Assembly (NCBI GenBank): GCA_964533185.1
Contig: CAZHLD010000044.1
Coordinates: forward strand, 1 to 24,109
Origin: CAZHLD01 sp964533185
GTDB taxonomy: Bacteria > Acidobacteriota > Terriglobia > Acidiferrales > UBA7541
Length of the DNA stretch: 24,109 nucleotides
Reading direction: 5' to 3'
Within the stretch, counting starts at the first letter, position 1, and every line of letters starts with the position of its first letter. Below are positions 21,770 to 24,109 of this stretch, one piece after another. The position numbers and the translations under genes were made by a program. The notes under the pieces were generated by a model that was not told the origin of the DNA, searched no databases, and worked only from the letters and a program-made list of their open reading frames with translations.

Positions 21770-22774
21770 GTGACCTTTCTCTTCTCCGCCTACGGCCTCC
21801 GCCTCGCTTCGTCTCAGCCGATTCCGGGACTAACGCCCGTGTCCGCCGCGTCTTCTGCGGACGTCACCGTGTACTTCGGCTCGATGCCCGCCGGGCTGGA
21901 AAACTCCTCTTCCGGCTCGCCCCAGGTCATCTTCTCGGAAGAAGGTCCCTCCGACGCCGTCTTCCCCACGCTCACCGCGTCGCTGGTCTCCGGCGGTTCC
22001 TTCATTCACTTCCGCTATGTTGATGGCACCGAGTTTCTGCTCGACCGCGCGGGGACTCGCGTCTGGGCCGTCTGGCGGGAGCCGCTCACGCTCGAAGACA
22101 CGGCCACGTACCTGCTCGGACCGGTGATGGCTTTCGTGCTGCGCCTGCGCGGGATTGTTTGCCTTCATGCCAGTGCTGTTGCTGTGGAAGACCGCGCGCT
22201 GGCATTGCTCGGCCCGGGCGGCGCTGGCAAATCCACCACGGCTGCCGTTTTTGCGCGCCTGGGTTACGCCGTGCTGGCCGACGATGCCCTGGCCGTGCTC
22301 GAGCGCGGCGACTTTTTCCTTGCCCAGCCTGCCTACCCGCGCGTCCGCCTCTGGCCTGAGTCGGTTCGCGCCCTCTACGGCTCAGATGAGGCTCTGCCGC
22401 TGCTCACTCCCAACTGGGAGAAACGCTACCTGCCGCTGGATGAAAACCGGGAAAGTTTTCAGCCCGACCCGCTGCCACTGGCGGCCATCTACATCCTCGA
22501 CGAGCGCAGCGAGCAGGCGGCCGAGCCGGCGATTGAAACCGTTGCTCCGCAGGCGGCGCTCGTTTCGCTCATCACCAATAGCTACGTGAACTACCTGCTG
22601 GACAAGACCATGCGCAGCCAGGAATTTGATTTTCTCGGACGCCTGGTGAACCGCGTGCCGGTTCGCCGCGTCCTGCCGCTGGCCGGCCCGGAGCATCTGC
22701 CCGGGCTTTGCCGCGTGATCGCAGAAGATTTCCGCAGCCTGGTACGCGCGGCCCACGCGCCGCAGGGAGCCTGA
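21770..22774 (+). CDS. HPr-kinase-like lasso peptide tailoring kinase
   Basis: The protein is 334 residues, starting with GTG at 21770. The N-terminal half is a variable beta-rich domain. Then come GIVCLHASAV, P-loop LGPGGAGKST (147-156) and VLADDALAV (about 168-176), the set of HPr kinase-type proteins found in lasso clusters. In the paeninodin pathway such a kinase phosphorylates the C-terminal Ser of the precursor. Here neither precursor ends in Ser (ends are KTR and KTN), so the target might be a Thr or something else. The stop is 7 bases before the next gene, so the two are cotranscribed. The 153 bases to the cyclase are T/C-rich and contain no gene. Confidence 0.82.
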   Translation: MTFLFSAYGLRLASSQPIPGLTPVSAASSADVTVYFGSMPAGLENSSSGSPQVIFSEEGPSDAVFPTLTASLVSGGSFIHFRYVDGTEFLLDRAGTRVWAVWREPLTLEDTATYLLGPVMAFVLRLRGIVCLHASAVAVEDRALALLGPGGAGKSTTAAVFARLGYAVLADDALAVLERGDFFLAQPAYPRVRLWPESVRALYGSDEALPLLTPNWEKRYLPLDENRESFQPDPLPLAAIYILDERSEQAAEPAIETVAPQAALVSLITNSYVNYLLDKTMRSQEFDFLGRLVNRVPVRRVLPLAGPEHLPGLCRVIAEDFRSLVRAAHAPQGA

Positions 22775-22781
22775 CTCCGCC

Positions 22782-23930
22782 ATGTACAGCGTCAGCGGCT
22801 ACGGCGACATGCTGGCCGACCGGCCGCGCATGCGCGCCTATTCCCGCGCGCTGCGCAAAGCGGTGCGCAAGGGCGCGGTGGTGGTGGACATCGGCACCGG
22901 CACCGGCATCATGGCTTTGCTGGCCTGCCGCTACGGCGCCCGCCGCGTTTATGCCATCGAACCAGATAGCGCCATCGAAGTCGCCCGCGCGGCCGCTCAG
23001 GACAACGGCTGCGCAGACCGCATCGTCTTTCTGCAGGACCTCTCCACACGCATCGAGCTGCCCGAGCCGGCCGACGTAATCGTCTCCGACCTGCGCGGTA
23101 TCCTGCCGCTGTTCCAGCACAACCTCCCTGCCATCGCCGACGCCCGCCGACGTTTCCTGAAGCCCGGCGGGGCGCTGATCCCGCTGCGCGACACGCTGTG
23201 CGCCGCCGTAGTGGAGACGCCGCGCCTCTACCGCACCCTGACCGCCCCGTGGACGGCCAATTCTTTCCATCTCGACCTCGGCGCCGCCCTCCGCGTGGTG
23301 ACCAATTCAATCTGCAAAACCCAGGCCCGGCCCTCCGAGTTGCTCACCGCGCCTCTCACGGTGGCTACTCTCGACTACACAACGATCGAGGAAAGCTCTG
23401 TGCGCGCGCCGATCGAGGCTGTCGCCCAGCGTGCCGGCACGGCCCATGGCCTGGCTGTCTGGTTCGACAGCGAGCTCGCTCCCGACGTCGAATTCTCCAA
23501 CGCGCCGGGCGCGCCCAAAATGATTTACGGCCAGATGTTTTTCCCTTTTCCTGGGCCGGTGGAGGTGGCCGCGGGCGACCGCTTCACAGTTGCTCTGCAG
23601 GCCGACCTGGTGGGAGAAGACTACGTCTGGCGGTGGGAAACCAACGTACACGACGGCGGGTCAACGGGCCCGCCCCGCGCCCGCTTTGAGCAGTCTACGT
23701 TCTGGAGTGTGCCGCTCTCACTGGCCGACCTCGAGAAACGCGAGGCTGGCTACCTCCCCGCCCTCAATCCGCAGGGCGAGATTGAGCGCTTCATTCTTTC
23801 GCAGATGGATGGGAAGACGCCGCAGGAGGAGATTGCCCGCCGCGCGCAGGCGCGTTTCCCCGGCGAGTTTCACCGCTGGGAAGATGCGCTCACCCGCGCC
23901 GGCGAGATTGCGCGGAAGTTCAGCCGCTGA
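22782..23930 (+). CDS. PRMT-like methyltransferase with PqqD-like C-terminal part
   Basis: The protein is 382 residues. The start YGDMLADRPRMRAYSRAL parallels the PRMT lead-in. Motif I is VVDIGTGTG (34-42) with acidic Glu60 in AIEP. SDLRG (102-106) and LFQHN (110-114) occupy the double-E loop of protein arginine methyltransferases, but the first Glu is Asp and the second is absent. A PRMT-like beta-barrel follows (AVWFDSEL, later FPFPGPVEVAAGDRF). From about residue 333, RFILSQMDGKTPQEEIARRA resembles the winged helix of PqqD-type leader binders. It probably methylates a lasso peptide or precursor; the group is unknown (Arg19 of A1, another side chain or the C terminus). AGGGAG precedes the ATG. 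Confidence 0.75.
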   Translation: MYSVSGYGDMLADRPRMRAYSRALRKAVRKGAVVVDIGTGTGIMALLACRYGARRVYAIEPDSAIEVARAAAQDNGCADRIVFLQDLSTRIELPEPADVIVSDLRGILPLFQHNLPAIADARRRFLKPGGALIPLRDTLCAAVVETPRLYRTLTAPWTANSFHLDLGAALRVVTNSICKTQARPSELLTAPLTVATLDYTTIEESSVRAPIEAVAQRAGTAHGLAVWFDSELAPDVEFSNAPGAPKMIYGQMFFPFPGPVEVAAGDRFTVALQADLVGEDYVWRWETNVHDGGSTGPPRARFEQSTFWSVPLSLADLEKREAGYLPALNPQGEIERFILSQMDGKTPQEEIARRAQARFPGEFHRWEDALTRAGEIARKFSR

Positions 23931-24109
23931 CCGGGCCTACTCGATCTTCCCTGTGTTCACCACGGCAAACGGGAATGCGCCCGCCGCGAATGGCGAGGTG
24001 GCCACCTGCAGTTTTCCATGGTGTTAACCCTTTGTGCTTACCACTCCGCAGACATGCGAAACCTATCTGATTCCTCCGCACTGAGTATCTACCTGAAGCT
24101 GCAAACTCT

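Noticed and set aside
23937..24023. Short minus-strand frame ending NTGKIE after the methyltransferase
   Set aside because: It has 29 sense codons between two stops with no start or ribosome site. It reads like protein sequence but cannot be called a gene. Nothing else was seen in 23931-24109.
1..24109. CRISPR array
   Set aside because: No regularly spaced direct repeats were seen; the only tandem repeat is the 12-bp coding repeat in the PIN gene.

Overview
The window is a 24.1 kb piece of a GC-rich bacterial chromosome, assembled as a scaffold: it has a 100-N gap at 7170-7269. The mix of genes suggests an uncultured soil bacterium, plausibly Acidobacteriota: a DUF4097 protein, a CnaB/TPR secreted protein, an outer-membrane barrel, IS1-like and IS1380 relics, and a lasso peptide cluster with an HPr-kinase-like gene. 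The phylum is an inference. No rRNA, tRNA or CRISPR array was seen.

Left part (1-9230). The first 107 bases are the start of polA on the minus strand. A DUF4097 exported protein, a 106-aa protein and a lipoprotein follow on the minus strand. On the plus strand come a DinG-type helicase and a queuosine-precursor group (queD, a small membrane protein, queE, a MOSC protein, queC), then a secreted CnaB/TPR protein. The N gap before queC is flanked by two identical 55-bp copies and is very probably two overlapping contig ends that were not merged.

Middle (9223-11163). A complete-looking transposon unit has 17-bp terminal inverted repeats (16/17 matching) and a perfect 8-bp target duplication. It holds only the C-terminal end of an IS1-like transposase. 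The rest is a two-gene cargo of lower GC: an unknown 296-aa protein abutting a PIN-domain (VapC-like) protein. It landed exactly at the stop codon of the TPR gene, which the target duplication preserves. This looks like a non-autonomous IS1-type element that carries a toxin-antitoxin-like pair.

Right of that (11164-18042) lie a leader with RNA-fold potential, a B12-type radical SAM gene, an outer-membrane barrel gene (minus), a decayed IS1380 copy with both ends still visible, an ABC-2 exporter pair (minus), and a lone PD-(D/E)XK nuclease-like gene with a Zn-ribbon-like N terminus (minus).

Far right (18043-23930) is a lasso peptide cluster on the plus strand: B1 (PqqD-like leader binder), B2 (leader protease), two precursor genes of 46 and 47 codons, C (asparagine-synthetase-like cyclase), an HPr-kinase-like tailoring gene and a PRMT-like methyltransferase with a PqqD-like C terminus. 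Both precursors match the lasso leader pattern Y-x2-P-x-[LV]-x3-G-x5-T-x. With canonical cleavage, the only ring-forming acid in both cores is Asp10, not position 7, 8 or 9. No dedicated lasso exporter is in the window. Several genes share an extended -10 promoter of the form TGNTANNNT.
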